From Streptomyces sp. WM6378 (lineage in GTDB: Bacteria > Actinomycetota > Actinomycetes > Streptomycetales > Streptomycetaceae): 51,082 bases of DNA. Both the position numbers and the translations under genes were made by a program. The stretch covers positions 1 through 51,082 of the forward strand of contig NZ_LGDD01000319.1 of the NCBI RefSeq assembly GCF_001279695.1, read 5' to 3'. Shown piece after piece: positions 43,331 to 51,082 of this stretch. The notes below the pieces were generated by a model. That model was given only the letters and a program-made list of their open reading frames with translations. It made no database searches and was not told the DNA's origin. Each line of letters opens with the position of its first letter. Position 1 is the stretch's first letter.

Positions 43331-45853
43331 TTACGGGCTTCTTGATCCGCGGGGCCGGTCGGCGAGGCCTGTTGTGGTGCCGGCCGTCCCTGCGGTCGCG
43401 CCGCCGTTGTCGGTGCCGCCGGTGTTGGTGCCTCCGTCCGTGGCGCCGCCCTGTGTCTGGCCCTGTGTCTGCCCCTGCGTCGCGCCCTGGGTCTGCCCCT
43501 GCGTCGATCCTTGGGTCTGGCCCTGGTTCTGGCCTTGGGTCTGTCCCTGTGTCGTGCCTTGGTTCTGGCCCTGCGTCTGGCCTTGGTTCTGGCCTTGGGT
43601 CTGGCCCTGGTTGCGGCCGCCGGTCGTGCCCTGGTTCTGGCCCTGGTTCTGCCCCTGCGTCTGGCCTTGGTCCTGGCCCTGTGTCTGGCCCTGGTTGCTG
43701 CCGGGGGGCTGGGGCTGGGACGAGTTCGGGGGCGGCGGCTCGACCGGGACGCTCGCGCCGTCCTGGAGTTCCAGGTCGAAGTCCTTGGCCTCGCTGCCCT
43801 GGAGGGCGCCCTTGGTGTACTGGGCCCAGATCTGCGCGGGCGGTCCGCCGCCGTTCATGCGGGCGAAGCCGAGCGCTCCGTACAGCGGCTGCTGGACCGC
43901 CGTTTCGGGGTCGGCGCCCATCAGCGCGACGACGGTGGCCAGGTCCGGGGTGTAGCCCGCGAACCAGGCGGCCTTGTCCTGTTCGGCGGTGCCGGTCTTG
44001 CCGGCGGCGGGCCGCCCCGAGGCCTGGGCCGCCGTGCCCGTGCCGCCTTCGACGACGCTCTGCAGCATCGACGTCGTGGTGTCGGCGGCCTCGCGGCTGA
44101 CGGCCTGCTTGGTGTCCTGCGAGGGCAGGTCGGTCTTCGTGCCGTCCTTGATGACGGATTCGACCATCGTGTACGTGCCGTGGCGGCCGTGCCCGGCGAG
44201 CGTGGCGTACGCCTGCGTCATGTCGAGGACGCTGGCGGTGGCGGTGCCGAGCGCGATGGAGGGGCCGTTGGGCATGTCCGGGGTGTCGGCGGGGATGCCG
44301 AGGTCGATCGCGGTCTGTTTGACCTTGGAGGGCCCGACGTCGACGGCCATCTGTGCGTACACCGCGTTGACGGACTTGTCGGTGGCGGTGCGGACGGTGA
44401 TCTGCCCGTACGAGGTGTCGTCCTCGTTGGCGGGGTTGTACGGGGTGCCCTTCCAGCCCTGCACATAGCGCTTGTTGGTGCCGTCGTAGACGGTGTTCGG
44501 GGTGATGGTGCGCCCGTCCTGGGTGGTCGATTCGTTGACGACGGCCGAGGTGAAGACGAACGGCTTGAAGGTGGAGCCGACTTGGAAGTCGTGCCGGGTC
44601 GCGTTGTTGACGTACTGCTTGGTGTAGTCGATGCCCCCGTACATCGCGAGGACCTTGCCGGTCGACGGGTCGATGGAGGCGCCGCCGACGCGGACGTTGC
44701 GGTCGGCCTTGCGGTCGGTGCTGAGCTTGGAGTTGACCTTGTCGTCGACGGCTTTGACGAAGGCGTCCTGCTTGTCCTTCTCGATGGTGGTGGTGATGCG
44801 GTAGCCGCCGGTCGCGAGGGTGTTCTCCTCGATGATCTTGTTGCTGGTGAGGTAGTCCTTGACGGCCTCGACGAGATAGCCGCGCTGGCCCGCGAGACCG
44901 GCCCGGGGCTTGACCTTTCCGGGGACGGGGAAGGTGGTCGCGGCCCGCTCGGTGGCGCCGAGCCACTTCTTCTTGACCATGCCGTCGAGTACGTAGTTCC
45001 AGCGGGCCAGCGCCCGGGGCTTGTTCTCGGGGTGGGCGATCACGTCGTACGCGCTGGGGGAGTTGAGCAGGGAGGCGAGGTAGGCGCCCTCGGCGGTGGT
45101 GAGTTTCTCGACGTCCTTGCTGTAGTACGCCTGGGAGGCGGCCTGGATGCCGTAGGCGTTGCGGCCGAAGTAGCTGGTGTTCAGATACCCGGCGAGAATG
45201 TCCTCTTTGGTCTCCTCGCGGTTGAGTTTGATCGCGATGAAGAACTCCTTCACCTTGCGGGTAACCGTCTGCTCCTGGCCCAGGTAGTAGTTCTTGACGT
45301 ACTGCTGGGTGATGGTGGAGCCGCCCTGGGTGCCCTTGCCGGTGAGGGTGTTCCACGCGGCGCGGACCATGGCCTTGGGGTCGACGGCGCGCTCGGAGTA
45401 GAAGTCCCGGTCCTCGGCGGCCAGTACGGCGCGCTGCACGTTGAGCGGGACCTGGGCGAGCTGTACGTTCTCGCGGTTGATCTCGCCGTCCGAGGCGAGC
45501 TGGGTGCCGTCGGCGTAGAGGAAGACGTTGGACTGGGCGGTGGCCCCGGCGTTGGCGGCCGGGATCGACACGAGCGTGTAGCCGGTGATGAAGCCGCCGA
45601 TGAGCAGCAGGGCGGCGAGCAGGAAGAGGCCGAGCACGATGCGCCAGCGGGGGACGAAGCGGCGCCATCCGGTCCGCTTGGGCCGCTTGCCCGGTTTGGC
45701 CGGGTCGCCCGGGGTCCCGGGGCCCTGGCGCGGGGCGCCCGCTGCCGCGGCGGGCGCGGGCTCGGGTCCGCCGGCGGTGGGATCCCGGGGCGTCCACTTC
45801 TGCGGCGCCTCGTGTCCGGGCTTCGGGGGCTCCGGCTGCTCGTCGTCGCTCAT
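43331..45853 (-). CDS. Bifunctional class A penicillin-binding protein
   Basis: An 840-residue enzyme that makes and cross-links peptidoglycan. A cytoplasmic tail of about 70 residues and one membrane helix (about 73-93) precede a glycosyltransferase domain with Glu147 in AAEDRDFYSE and GGSTITQQYVKN. The transpeptidase domain has Ser427 in GSTFKPF, SVN at 494-496 and KTGT at 619. The last 125 residues are a Gln/Gly-rich tail (NQGQTQGQ repeats) of unknown role. ATG at 45853 follows GGAGAG. It ends 10 bp from the gdx-type gene on the opposite strand. Confidence 0.95.
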   Translation of the reverse strand: MSDDEQPEPPKPGHEAPQKWTPRDPTAGGPEPAPAAAAGAPRQGPGTPGDPAKPGKRPKRTGWRRFVPRWRIVLGLFLLAALLLIGGFITGYTLVSIPAANAGATAQSNVFLYADGTQLASDGEINRENVQLAQVPLNVQRAVLAAEDRDFYSERAVDPKAMVRAAWNTLTGKGTQGGSTITQQYVKNYYLGQEQTVTRKVKEFFIAIKLNREETKEDILAGYLNTSYFGRNAYGIQAASQAYYSKDVEKLTTAEGAYLASLLNSPSAYDVIAHPENKPRALARWNYVLDGMVKKKWLGATERAATTFPVPGKVKPRAGLAGQRGYLVEAVKDYLTSNKIIEENTLATGGYRITTTIEKDKQDAFVKAVDDKVNSKLSTDRKADRNVRVGGASIDPSTGKVLAMYGGIDYTKQYVNNATRHDFQVGSTFKPFVFTSAVVNESTTQDGRTITPNTVYDGTNKRYVQGWKGTPYNPANEDDTSYGQITVRTATDKSVNAVYAQMAVDVGPSKVKQTAIDLGIPADTPDMPNGPSIALGTATASVLDMTQAYATLAGHGRHGTYTMVESVIKDGTKTDLPSQDTKQAVSREAADTTTSMLQSVVEGGTGTAAQASGRPAAGKTGTAEQDKAAWFAGYTPDLATVVALMGADPETAVQQPLYGALGFARMNGGGPPAQIWAQYTKGALQGSEAKDFDLELQDGASVPVEPPPPNSSQPQPPGSNQGQTQGQDQGQTQGQNQGQNQGTTGGRNQGQTQGQNQGQTQGQNQGTTQGQTQGQNQGQTQGSTQGQTQGATQGQTQGQTQGGATDGGTNTGGTDNGGATAGTAGTTTGLADRPRGSRSP
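43449..43700. repeat. Gln/Gly-coding tandem repeats in the PBP gene
   Basis: Diverged 6- to 18-bp units based on CAGGGCCAGACC (minus strand sense) code for NQGQTQGQ-type repeats in the C-terminal tail of the penicillin-binding protein. Length variation between strains is expected. Confidence 0.85.
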
Positions 45854-46014
45854 GTCTCTCCGGCCGTTGCATCTCGGGTCGTTTGCGCAATGTATGGGGC
45901 GATATGCGGTGTAAGGACATCTTGCACGCCGCACCGCGGAAATTCCGTCGCGAAGGGCCGTGGGGCTGGGCTAGGCTCCCGCGCTTTGGTGTCCATGACG
46001 GTGAGGGGGCGTTC
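45854..46014. other. Divergent gap between the PBP gene and the ABC-2 exporter
   Basis: A 161-bp stretch with both promoters. GAGGGGGC lies 6 bases before the GTG at 46015. No repeat or operator was recognised. Confidence 0.4.
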
Positions 46015-46815
46015 GTGCGGCTGTACGGGGTCGTGGCCGCGGGTGGGTTCCGGCGCTATACGACGTACCGGGTCGCCACCGCGGCCGGGATTTTCACCAA
46101 CACTGTCTTCGGCGTGATCGTGGCCTACACCTATATAGCCCTGTGGGACCAGCGCCCCAACCTCGGCGGCTACGACCAGTCCCAGGCGCTCACCTATGTG
46201 TGGATCAGCCAGGCCATGCTCATGACGGTCAACCTGTTCGGCGGCGGCTTCGCGGACGAACTCGTGGAACGCATCCGTACGGGTGACATCGCGATCGACC
46301 TGTACCGTCCGGCCGACCTCCAGCTGTGGTGGCTGTCCGCCGATCTGGGCCGGGCGCTGTTCCACTTCCTGGGGCGCGGGGTGGCCCCGCTGGCCTTCGG
46401 CGCGCTGTTCTTCGACCTCGCGCTGCCGACGAACCCGCTGACCTGGCTCGCCTTCCTCCTCGCGGTCCTGCTCGGCGTGGTGGTGAGTTTCGCGCTGCGC
46501 TTCCTGGTGGCGCTCTCGGCGTTCTGGCTGCTCGACGGGGCCGGCGTCGCCTCCCTCGTGTCGATCGCGGGCCTGTTCTTCTCCGGGATGCTGCTGCCCC
46601 TCAACGCCTTCCCCGGCCTGCTCGGCGAGGTGGCCCGCGCGCTGCCGTGGTCCTCGCTGCTCCAGATCCCGGCGGACGTCCTGATGGGCCGGCACCGGGG
46701 CTGGGGTCTGCTCGGCGCGTACGGCTTCCAGCTCGGCTGGGCGGCTGCGCTGCTCGGCGTCGGTCGAATGCTCCAGTCCGCGGCGGTACGGAGAGTGGTG
46801 GTGCAGGGTGGCTGA
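46015..46815 (+). CDS. ABC-2 family exporter permease, first subunit
   Basis: A 266-residue membrane protein with about six helices. RTGDIAIDLYRPADLQLWW in the cytoplasmic loop is typical of ABC-2 permeases of this three-gene type. It starts with GTG after GAGGGGGC and overlaps the second permease by 8 bp. With the next two genes it makes an exporter; the substrate is unknown. Confidence 0.87.
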   Translation: MRLYGVVAAGGFRRYTTYRVATAAGIFTNTVFGVIVAYTYIALWDQRPNLGGYDQSQALTYVWISQAMLMTVNLFGGGFADELVERIRTGDIAIDLYRPADLQLWWLSADLGRALFHFLGRGVAPLAFGALFFDLALPTNPLTWLAFLLAVLLGVVVSFALRFLVALSAFWLLDGAGVASLVSIAGLFFSGMLLPLNAFPGLLGEVARALPWSSLLQIPADVLMGRHRGWGLLGAYGFQLGWAAALLGVGRMLQSAAVRRVVVQGG

Positions 46816-47641
46816 GACGGTGACCGAGCGTCGGCCGGCGCCGGGTGTGTGGGCCACGTACAGGATGATCGCCGGAATGTGGATCCGCTCCACACTCGCC
46901 TATCGGGCGTCGTTCGTGATGATGCTGGTCGGGAACTTCCTGGTGACCGCGTTCGACTTCGTGGTGATCGCCCTGATGTTCTCGCGGGTCCGCTCGCTCG
47001 GCGGGTACTCCTTCGCCGAAGTGGCGTTCCTGTACGGGACGTCGACGACCGCGTTCGGGCTCGCGAACGCGGTGCTCGGCTCGATCGACAAGCTGGGCGC
47101 GCGCATCCGCGACGGCACGCTCGACACGCTGCTCGTGCGCCCGGCGCCGGTGCTCGCCCAGGTCGCCGCCGATCGCTTCGGCCTCCAGCGCCTGGGCCGG
47201 CTCCTCCAGGGCGTGCTGGTCCTGGCGGGTTCGCTGCTGTCCCTGCACGTGCACTGGACGGTACTGAAGGTGCTCCTGGTGCCGGTGATGCTGCTCAGCG
47301 GCACCGCGATCTTCTGCGCGGTGTTCGTGGCGGGCGCGGCCTTCCAGTTCTGGGCGCAGGACGCGGCGGAGGTGCAGAGCGCGTTCACGTACGGCGGCCA
47401 GACGCTGCTCCAGTACCCGCCGACGGTGTTCGCGAAGGACATGGTGCGCGGGGTCACCTTCATTCTGCCGCTGGCCTTCGTGAACTGGCTGCCCGCGCTG
47501 TACATCCTGGGCCGCCCGTACCCGCTGGCCCTGCCGACCTGGCTCGCGTTCACACCGCCGCTGGTGGCGGCAGTGTGCCTGACGCTGGCGGGGCAGGCGT
47601 GGCGGGTAGGGATTCGTTCGTACCGCAGCACGGGGAGTTGA
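46808..47641 (+). CDS. ABC-2 family exporter permease, second subunit
   Basis: A 277-residue membrane protein with about six helices and the matching loop RIRDGTLDTLLVRPAPVLAQV, which parallels the RTGDIAIDLYRP loop of the first subunit. GTG start, 8-bp overlap upstream, one base before the ATPase gene. Confidence 0.87.
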   Translation: MAETVTERRPAPGVWATYRMIAGMWIRSTLAYRASFVMMLVGNFLVTAFDFVVIALMFSRVRSLGGYSFAEVAFLYGTSTTAFGLANAVLGSIDKLGARIRDGTLDTLLVRPAPVLAQVAADRFGLQRLGRLLQGVLVLAGSLLSLHVHWTVLKVLLVPVMLLSGTAIFCAVFVAGAAFQFWAQDAAEVQSAFTYGGQTLLQYPPTVFAKDMVRGVTFILPLAFVNWLPALYILGRPYPLALPTWLAFTPPLVAAVCLTLAGQAWRVGIRSYRSTGS

Positions 47642-47642
47642 A

Positions 47643-48623
47643 GTGAGCGACTTGATCGAACTCGACGGCGTGGAGAAGGTCTTCGAAGTACGCCGCAAGA
47701 CGGGCCGCCTGCGTCGCGAGAAGCGAGAGGTCAGGGCGGTCGACGGGATCAGCTTCCGGGTGCCGCGGGGCGAGATGGTCGGCTACATCGGCCCGAACGG
47801 CGCCGGAAAGTCCACCACGATCAAGATGCTGACGGGCATCCTCACCCCGAGCGCGGGCCGCCTCAGGGTGGCGGGCCTTGACCCGTCCCGGGAACGTACG
47901 AAACTGGCGCAGCGCATCGGCGTGGTCTTCGGCCAACGCACGACTCTCTGGTGGGACTTGCCGTTGTACGACTCGTACAAGCTGGCTCACCGCATGTACC
48001 GCATCCCGGATGCCCGCTTCCGCGAAAACCTGGACAGATGCGTCGAACTCCTGGATCTGTCAAGCCTGTTGGACGTACCCGTTCGGCAACTCTCCCTGGG
48101 TCAGCGAATGCGAGGCGACATCGCGGCAGCACTCCTCCACGACCCGGACGTCCTGTACCTGGACGAGCCGACGATCGGCCTGGACGTCATCAGCAAGGCA
48201 AAAGTCCGGCAATTTCTGCGCGACCTGAACGCGGAACGCGCCACCACGATCCTGCTCACCACGCACGACCTGACCGACATCGAGCAGCTCTGCAAGCGGG
48301 TGATGGTCATCGACCACGGGCGCCTGATGTACGACGGCGCGCTGGCCGGACTGCACGAGGCGGGCGAGAGCGAACGCACCCTGGTGGTCGACCTGGAGCG
48401 CGAACTCCCGCCGGTACGGGCGGAAGGCGCCCGTGTGGTGAAGGTCGAGGGCCCCCGCCAGTGGCTCGCCTTCCCGGCCTCTGCGTCGGCGGCGCCGCTG
48501 GTGGCGCACATCGCGCAGGCGTACCCGTTGGTGGACCTGTCGGTACGCGAACCGGACATCGAGGCAGTGATCGCGAGAATGCTGTATTCAATGGGGGCGA
48601 GCCCCCAAACCCCCAAGGGGTAA
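47643..48623 (+). CDS. ABC-2 exporter ATP-binding protein with altered C-terminus
   Basis: A 326-residue ATPase with Walker A GPNGAGKST (about residues 50-58), signature LSLGQRMR (an SLGQ in place of the usual SGGQ) and Walker B VLYLDEPTIGLD. The last residues (SMGASPQTPKG) come from sequence that starts inside or at the left end of the IS605-type element; the normal gene probably ended a few codons after MLYS. A TTCAAT at 48588-48593 marks the suspected insertion point. The core ATPase is intact. Confidence 0.88.
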   Translation: MSDLIELDGVEKVFEVRRKTGRLRREKREVRAVDGISFRVPRGEMVGYIGPNGAGKSTTIKMLTGILTPSAGRLRVAGLDPSRERTKLAQRIGVVFGQRTTLWWDLPLYDSYKLAHRMYRIPDARFRENLDRCVELLDLSSLLDVPVRQLSLGQRMRGDIAAALLHDPDVLYLDEPTIGLDVISKAKVRQFLRDLNAERATTILLTTHDLTDIEQLCKRVMVIDHGRLMYDGALAGLHEAGESERTLVVDLERELPPVRAEGARVVKVEGPRQWLAFPASASAAPLVAHIAQAYPLVDLSVREPDIEAVIARMLYSMGASPQTPKG

Positions 48624-48704
48624 GCCCTTCACCGGGTTCCTCCGAGGATGCCCCGTTCTTTAGGGCGGAGAGGAATCGGACTCCTACGGAGCGGGGCAGG
48701 GATA

Positions 48705-48731
48705 GCCGTTTCGCCGCCAGGGCGAAACGGC
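48705..48731 (+). repeat. Hairpin in the left part of the tnpB element
   Basis: GCCGTTTCGCC (48705-48715) and GGCGAAACGGC (48721-48731) form a perfect 11-bp stem. It lies 81 bp before the tnpB ATG, in DNA not coding for the transposase. Confidence 0.6.
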
Positions 48732-48811
48732 GTCCACCCTCCGGCGAAGCGAAGAAGCCCACCGAGATCGACTGCTCTCAACTGTCAGTCCTGCCGGATA
48801 GGTTGATGTGC

Positions 48812-50031
48812 ATGACGGCAGAAGCGAAGGCAGAGGAGGCCGGGCACGCCCGGTGGACCTTCCGGCTGCGCGTGTCGTCTACGGCCCGAACTGCCCTGAT
48901 GGGTGAGTGGGACCGGTGCCGGTGGATCTGGAACGAGTCCGTCGCCAAGTCCAGGGACGTGCATCTGCACAACAAGGCCACCGGCGAGAAGCGAACATGC
49001 GGCCCGGCTCGGCTCGACAAGATGCTGACCGAGGCCCGCAAGCGCACGGCGTGGCTGCGTGGGGGCTCCAGCGTTCCGCAACAGCAGTTGATACGCGACT
49101 TCGGCAAGTCCCGTGCCAAGGCGCAGAAGGACATCAAAGACCGGCTGCCCATGGCACGCCGGGCGGGTATGCCGCGCTGGAAGAAGAAGCGCGAGGCGCG
49201 CCCGAGCCTCAGCTACACCCGGCGCGGGTTCCGCCTCAAAGACGGCCGTCTGCACCTGGCCGGGGCATCGTGCTGAGCGTTGTGTGGTCGCGGGACCTTG
49301 AGGCCGACCCGTCCAGCGTCCGCGTTTACCAGGACAGCACCGGGGCGTGGTACGCCTCCTTCGTCGTCCCCGCGACCGTCGAACCGCTTCCGGAAACCGG
49401 GCGTGTGATCGGTATCGACTGGGGCGTCAAGGAGACCGCGACCACCACCAGCGGCGACCACGACCTTCCCCACGCTCAGCACGGGAAGACGGCCGCGCAA
49501 CGCTTGGCCCGCTATCAGCGGGTGATGGCCCGCCGTAAGCCGAAGAAGGGCCGGCCCGGTTCGAAGGGCTACCGCGTCGCGAAGCGGCGGGCGGCGAAGC
49601 TGCACAAGAAGGTGGCCCGGCAGCGTGCGGACACCGGCCGGAAGTGGGCGAAGCGGGTGGTCCGTGACCATGACCGGTTGGCGGTCGAGGACTTCCGACC
49701 GAAGTTCCTCGCCAAGTCGACCATGGCCAGGAAGGCGGCCGACGCGGCAATTGGCGCCACCAAGCAGGCCTTGATCCACATGGCCCGCAAGCACGGCCGT
49801 GAGCTCTACCTTGTCCACCCCGCGCACACCACGATGGACTGCGCACAGTGCGGAGCGAGAACCAAGCACGCACTGCCTCTGTCGGAACGAACGTATGCCT
49901 GCACCGCGTGCGGAGCCGTGTCCCCCAGGGACAAGAACTCCGCCCGCGTGATGCTGGTCCGGGCTGGTCTCAACCCGGCTGGTGCTGAGGGCGTAAGACC
50001 ACCAGGGCCGCTGGCCTCGGTGGCAGCCTGA
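48812..50031 (+). pseudogene. tnpB: tnpB, RNA-guided nuclease gene with a frameshift
   Basis: TnpB is split into two frames. The first (48812-49276) gives 154 residues ending HLAGASC; the second gives the rest. The break is in a G run at 49260-49263: GCCGGGGCATCG has four Gs where five would keep the frame. Beyond it the RuvC core looks sound: GIDWGVKE (Asp), LAVEDF (Glu) and SPRDKNSARV (Asp), with zinc cysteines CAQCG and CTACG. So a one-base loss, a sequencing error or slippage would each fit. ATG 48812 (or 48806) as start; ribosome binding site weak. With no tnpA it would need help to move. Confidence 0.8.
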
Positions 50032-50096
50032 GCTAGAAATCCCCGATCAGCCCTGGAGGGTGACGAATCCCTCCCTTCAGGGAGGGGAGGATTCAA
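50032..50096 (+). ncRNA. Right end and 3' part of the tnpB guide RNA (omega RNA)
   Basis: Just after the tnpB stop lies CCCTCCC-TTCA-GGGAGGG (50069-50086), then GGAGGATTCAA, the usual right-end form of this family. In TnpB systems the RNA made from here serves as scaffold and the bases just outside the end act as the guide, which here would start near 50097. The scaffold probably also includes the 3' part of tnpB. Expression is not shown. Confidence 0.55.
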
Positions 50097-50109
50097 TAGT
50101 CTTCACACC

Positions 50110-50802
50110 ATGACGAGTGAACCAACGGGTGGGCTGCCGGAGATGCGGGCTTCGGACGCCGAGCGGGAGCGGGTCGCCGAGTCGCTGAGGGACGCGGTGG
50201 CCGAGGGCCGGCTCGACATGGAGGAGTTCGAGCAGCGCCTGGAGGCGGCCTACAAGGCGCGTACGCACGGGGAGTTGGAGCCGCTCGTCCGCGACCTGCC
50301 CGCGCCGGGCACGGTGGGTCCGGCGACCCCGGTGGCCCGCCGCACGGAGGACGAGAGCGAGGTCCACTGGCCGTCCCGCATCGGCCACCCGCCCACCTCC
50401 AAAGGAGGCTTCGCCCTGTGGGGCGGCTTCAGCCGCAAGGGCAACTGGACGGTGGCCAAGAAGTTCACCGCGTTCGCGATGTGGGGCGGCGGTGACATCG
50501 ACCTGCGCGAGGCCCGGTTCGAGGACCGCGAGACAACGCTCCGCCTCTTCACGATCATGGGCGGCATCGGCGTGACGGTCCCGCCCGAGCTGAACGTCCA
50601 GGTCAAGGGCTTCGGAATCATGGGCGGGGTGGGCGGCAGCAAGGCCAACGGCGAAGGCACGCCGGGCTCGCCCCACGTCACGATCATCGCGTTCGCCCTG
50701 ATGGGCGGAATCGGGGTGGACCGGAAGCTGCGGAAGGTGCAGAAGGAGCGGTTGCGGTTGGAGAAGCGGGAGGGGAAGGGGGAGGGGAAGGAGCTGGGGT
50801 GA
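50110..50802 (+). CDS. DUF1707 protein with a LiaF-like C-terminal domain
   Basis: A 230-residue protein. Residues about 12-62 (RASDAERERVAESLRDAVAEGR, then EEFEQRLEAAYKA) are the DUF1707 module, a short SHOCT-like DNA-binding or oligomerisation region. A beta-rich cell-wall-type domain follows (LFTIMGGIGVTVPPELNVQVKGFGIMGG), similar to LiaF C-terminal domains. The C-terminus is very basic (KREGKGEGKELG). No ribosome binding site is visible, which would fit an original 4-bp coupling to the ABC ATPase gene before the insertion. Confidence 0.85.
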   Translation: MTSEPTGGLPEMRASDAERERVAESLRDAVAEGRLDMEEFEQRLEAAYKARTHGELEPLVRDLPAPGTVGPATPVARRTEDESEVHWPSRIGHPPTSKGGFALWGGFSRKGNWTVAKKFTAFAMWGGGDIDLREARFEDRETTLRLFTIMGGIGVTVPPELNVQVKGFGIMGGVGGSKANGEGTPGSPHVTIIAFALMGGIGVDRKLRKVQKERLRLEKREGKGEGKELG

Positions 50803-51082
50803 GGGTGCGAGCTTGGCTGCGGGGCGTGGGCGGCTGGTCGCGCAGTTCCCCGCGCCCCTAGCAGGGTGGATGCGGGCATACCCAGCCCGTCCGGCGTTTG
50901 AGGACGAGCGCCCTTCAGGCGCGAACGGGGTCTGGGGCGGAGCCCCAGGGGACGACCACCGGGCCGCAGCCAAATGAACCCCCCCGGAGGGTCTCGGGAA
51001 GGGGCGGGGCGGGGAAATGCCCGCCGCACGCGCCCACCCACCCGCACTCGCCCCCCGCCGAGCACTACCTCACAACACCCCC
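50803..51082. repeat. Intergenic Streptomyces repeat cluster
   Basis: No gene can be supported. The DNA holds blocks that recur between genes in many streptomycetes (recalled): GTCGCGCAGTTCCCCGCGCC (50838-50857), CAGCCCGTCCGGCGTTTGAG near 50883-50902, and the hairpin CTGGGGC/GCCCCAG (50932-50948). The gene that follows lies outside the window. Confidence 0.6.

Larger units (their letters stand above)
48594..50097 (+). mobile_element. IS605-family (IS1341-like) element with tnpB only
   Basis: The element carries a single transposon gene, tnpB, and no tnpA. ATTCAAT stands at both flanks (48587-48593 and 50091-50097), which suggests insertion next to a TTCAAT target; the exact ends are inferred. 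A left-end hairpin GGGGGC/GCCCCC (48594-48607) and a right-end hairpin lie just inside. Removing the stretch between the two copies joins the ABC gene to DUF1707 with an ATGA overlap. Confidence 0.7.

Noticed and set aside
43449..43700. Possible CRISPR-like array
   Set aside because: The repeats are in-frame, touch each other without unique spacers, and code for the Gln/Gly tail of the PBP.
43511..46117. An 868-residue plus-strand frame opposite the PBP gene
   Set aside because: The composition is a Leu/Ala/Gly shadow of the PBP codons; the PBP catalytic motifs fix the minus strand as coding.
47951..49276. A 441-residue frame running through the end of the ABC ATPase gene into tnpB
   Set aside because: Its first part is a shadow of the ATPase; only from 48812 does it match TnpB.

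Overview
The window reads as a piece of a Streptomyces chromosome. It has very high GC with strong third-position GC, many GTG starts, short operons with 1-8 bp overlaps, an SsgA-like sporulation protein, RDD and DUF1707 proteins, and a DasR-type N-acetylglucosamine PTS cluster. The hppD/Lrp/ssgG neighbourhood and the pncB-clpS-mec-cysO-cysM-rph-rdgB block are both arrangements I associate with actinobacteria (recalled, not searched).

Layout. 0-5 kb: DEIH-box helicase, IclR regulator, secreted Lon-fold (S16) protease, then a leftward ArsR-type regulator / 59-aa protein / MFS exporter operon behind a 34-bp palindrome. 6-10 kb: leftward glycine-betaine-type ABC importer (permease, ATPase with CBS tail, permease, lipoprotein) and an Lrp regulator divergent from hppD. 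11-19 kb: TPR membrane protein, FAD-linked oxidase, SsgG-like protein, GT-C mannosyltransferase, two RDD membrane proteins. 20-25 kb: secreted M6 metalloprotease, then the NAD-salvage genes pncA and pncB. 25-33 kb: clpS, DUF2017, amino-acid permease, mec (JAMM protease), a cobalamin riboswitch with a B12-type ABC importer, then a cysteine-type leader peptide and cysO-cysM. In Mycobacterium tuberculosis mec, cysO and cysM are contiguous (recalled); here the B12 operon sits between mec and cysO.

33-40 kb: a membrane-anchored PemK/MazF-fold protein, a metallo-beta-lactamase-fold phosphodiesterase candidate, nagE2, nagE1 and nagF with three dre-like DasR sites, rph, a lipoprotein and rdgB. 39.9-41.4 kb: a tRNA gene with anticodon UAG and two overlapping HNH endonuclease genes; the second runs into the tRNA so that its stop codon is the tRNA anticodon. 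41.5-46 kb: Bcp peroxiredoxin, DUF3618, a GroES-like protein, a guanidine-III riboswitch with its Gdx/SugE exporter, and a bifunctional penicillin-binding protein with a Gln/Gly-rich repeat tail. 46-51 kb: a three-gene ABC-2 exporter whose last gene appears interrupted near its 3' end by a TnpB-type IS605-family element (tnpB frameshifted in a G run), then a DUF1707 protein and an intergenic repeat cluster.

How the genes work together. The cysO-cysM-mec set makes cysteine from a protein-bound thiocarboxylate and may be doubly controlled by a translated leader and a sigma-R-like promoter. The PTS genes import N-acetylglucosamine under DasR. The riboswitches link cobalamin to its importer and guanidinium to its exporter. 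The less usual parts are the HNH/tRNA locus, the leader/sigma-R overlap before cysO, the frameshifted TnpB element and the ArsR palindrome. All names rest on reading motifs and context; no searches were run.
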